NCBI RefSeq assembly: GCF_028583425.1
Contig: NC_072793.1
Span: 171,283,681 to 171,347,680 of the forward strand
Source of the DNA: Eublepharis macularius
Lineage: Eukaryota > Chordata > Lepidosauria > Squamata > Eublepharidae
DNA: 64,000 nucleotides
Direction of reading: 5' to 3'
Shown here piece by piece: positions 63,126 to 64,000 of this stretch (within the stretch, counting starts at the first letter, position 1; each line of letters begins with the position of its first letter). Under the pieces are notes generated by a model. That model ran no database searches, was not told the DNA's origin, and saw nothing but the letters and a program-made list of their open reading frames with translations. A program made the position numbers and the translations under genes.

Positions 63126-64000
63126 ATCAATTAAAGGAGACTCTTTCAAGGCATAATGTTAGATTCTCTGCTCTCCTATTCCAGTTCATTCTCCTTGTAA
63201 TAACAAATATTCTCAGTGTTCTCAAAACAACGGCCCGTATCTAGGGCAACAATATCCACTGGAGCAAAGTCACCAAGGTTGGAGCCCCACAAGCATGAGC
63301 ATCATGGCCCCCCAGGTCTGGAATTGACATTTGGCTCCCAGAATACAAGTTCATGGGCTGGCTGAAATAAAGCTGCCAGAGTGCATGAATTTCTAAAGGC
63401 ATGAAAAGCCTGTTTAGGGCTTGAGAAATCACGGCTGCCATAAAATGACCACAACGCCACATGTTAACGAAAAAAGAATCACAGTAGATTTTGAGACTTG
63501 TGGCTCCTCACTTGTTTAACAAAAGCTTGGAACTTCTCTCACTGGTTTGAGATGAAAAACATGCCAGATCCCCATGCTATTTGCTCAAACACAGTTGTTG
63601 TGGGAAGCATCCGGCTATGATATTTTACAGGCCAGTTATAATACGCTCCATACACCTATGTGTGGGTGGTGGGGGTTCCCTGATGCTATGCACCAGTATG
63701 CAGTACTGGCACCAGTTTTGACTGGAGGACTTAGGCCCCCAAGGTGGCAAACATCTCAAATACTGGCACCTCTCTTTTAAGGAAAAAAGCACTTCCGATA
63801 CGTTTTATGCCATATTGTTCTTTGCTGTGCACATGGCCTCTGTACTGTTCTTGTGAAAGGATTCCCTGAGCCCAATATTATATGCTTGGATGTTTAGGTT
63901 CTGAAGTGCTTCCACTGATTATTTTCTTCTACCGCATCCTCTGAGGGTAGGGGGCGCTGACCTGTCCCCCCTTCGGGTGAAATAGGCTTTGGAAAACCCA
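63126..64000. other. Unassigned window end
   Basis: No gene or named repeat is supported. Confidence 0.4.

Overview
The window reads as nuclear DNA of a squamate reptile, probably a lizard. The evidence is a tandem and inverted KRAB zinc-finger cluster embedded in squamate-type repeats: tRNA-derived SINEs, L2 and CR1 LINEs, Penelope-like elements (PLEs), many hAT-type and foldback MITEs, a Ty3/Gypsy fragment and several LTR-like remnants. Species cannot be fixed from the sequence alone.

Gene layout: three KRAB-C2H2 loci share one exon plan. It is a GC-rich promoter with a noncoding exon 1 ending at a conserved gtgag donor, a short start-codon exon, a 127-bp KRAB-A exon, a 93-bp KRAB-B-type exon, and one long zinc-finger exon. 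Gene A (+) runs about 3.8-14.6 kb with 15 good fingers plus 1 degenerate. Its KRAB-A box is eroded and its start exon looks damaged. Gene B (+) runs about 24.2-36.2 kb, appears intact and has 21 fingers. Gene C (-) runs about 61.9-56.8 kb. It has 11 good fingers, an early stop in the finger exon and no KRAB exons that I can find, so it is probably a pseudogene. A fourth 5' region (18.4-21.2 kb, +) has a good start exon but lacks promoter and KRAB exons. A short finger-exon copy closely resembling gene B lies at 39.65-40.09 kb, and an older finger remnant lies at 3.46-3.72 kb.

Repeat layout: 0-3.4 kb holds an LTR-like piece and an L2 LINE split by a foldback transposon. 7-12 kb (last intron of gene A) holds foldback elements, SINEs and microsatellites. 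14.7-18.4 kb is an LTR-like piece plus MITEs. 21-24 kb is a duplicated block with a hAT MITE. 36-46 kb holds SINEs, a second copy of the duplicated block, L1 ORF1, L2, a PLE 3' end and a Gypsy integrase fragment. 46.6-52.6 kb is a nest of PLE pieces interrupted by other repeats. 52.7-55.5 kb holds an internally deleted hAT transposase and an LTR-like piece.

The most interesting signals are: hammerhead-ribozyme-like cores beside PLE coding ends; two nested PLE insertions, each bounded by a 14-bp target duplication; four foldback transposons of three unlike families that share AGC termini and 5-bp target duplications of C-N-Y-A-G type; and transposon insertions whose empty sites survive in paralogous segments of the same window.
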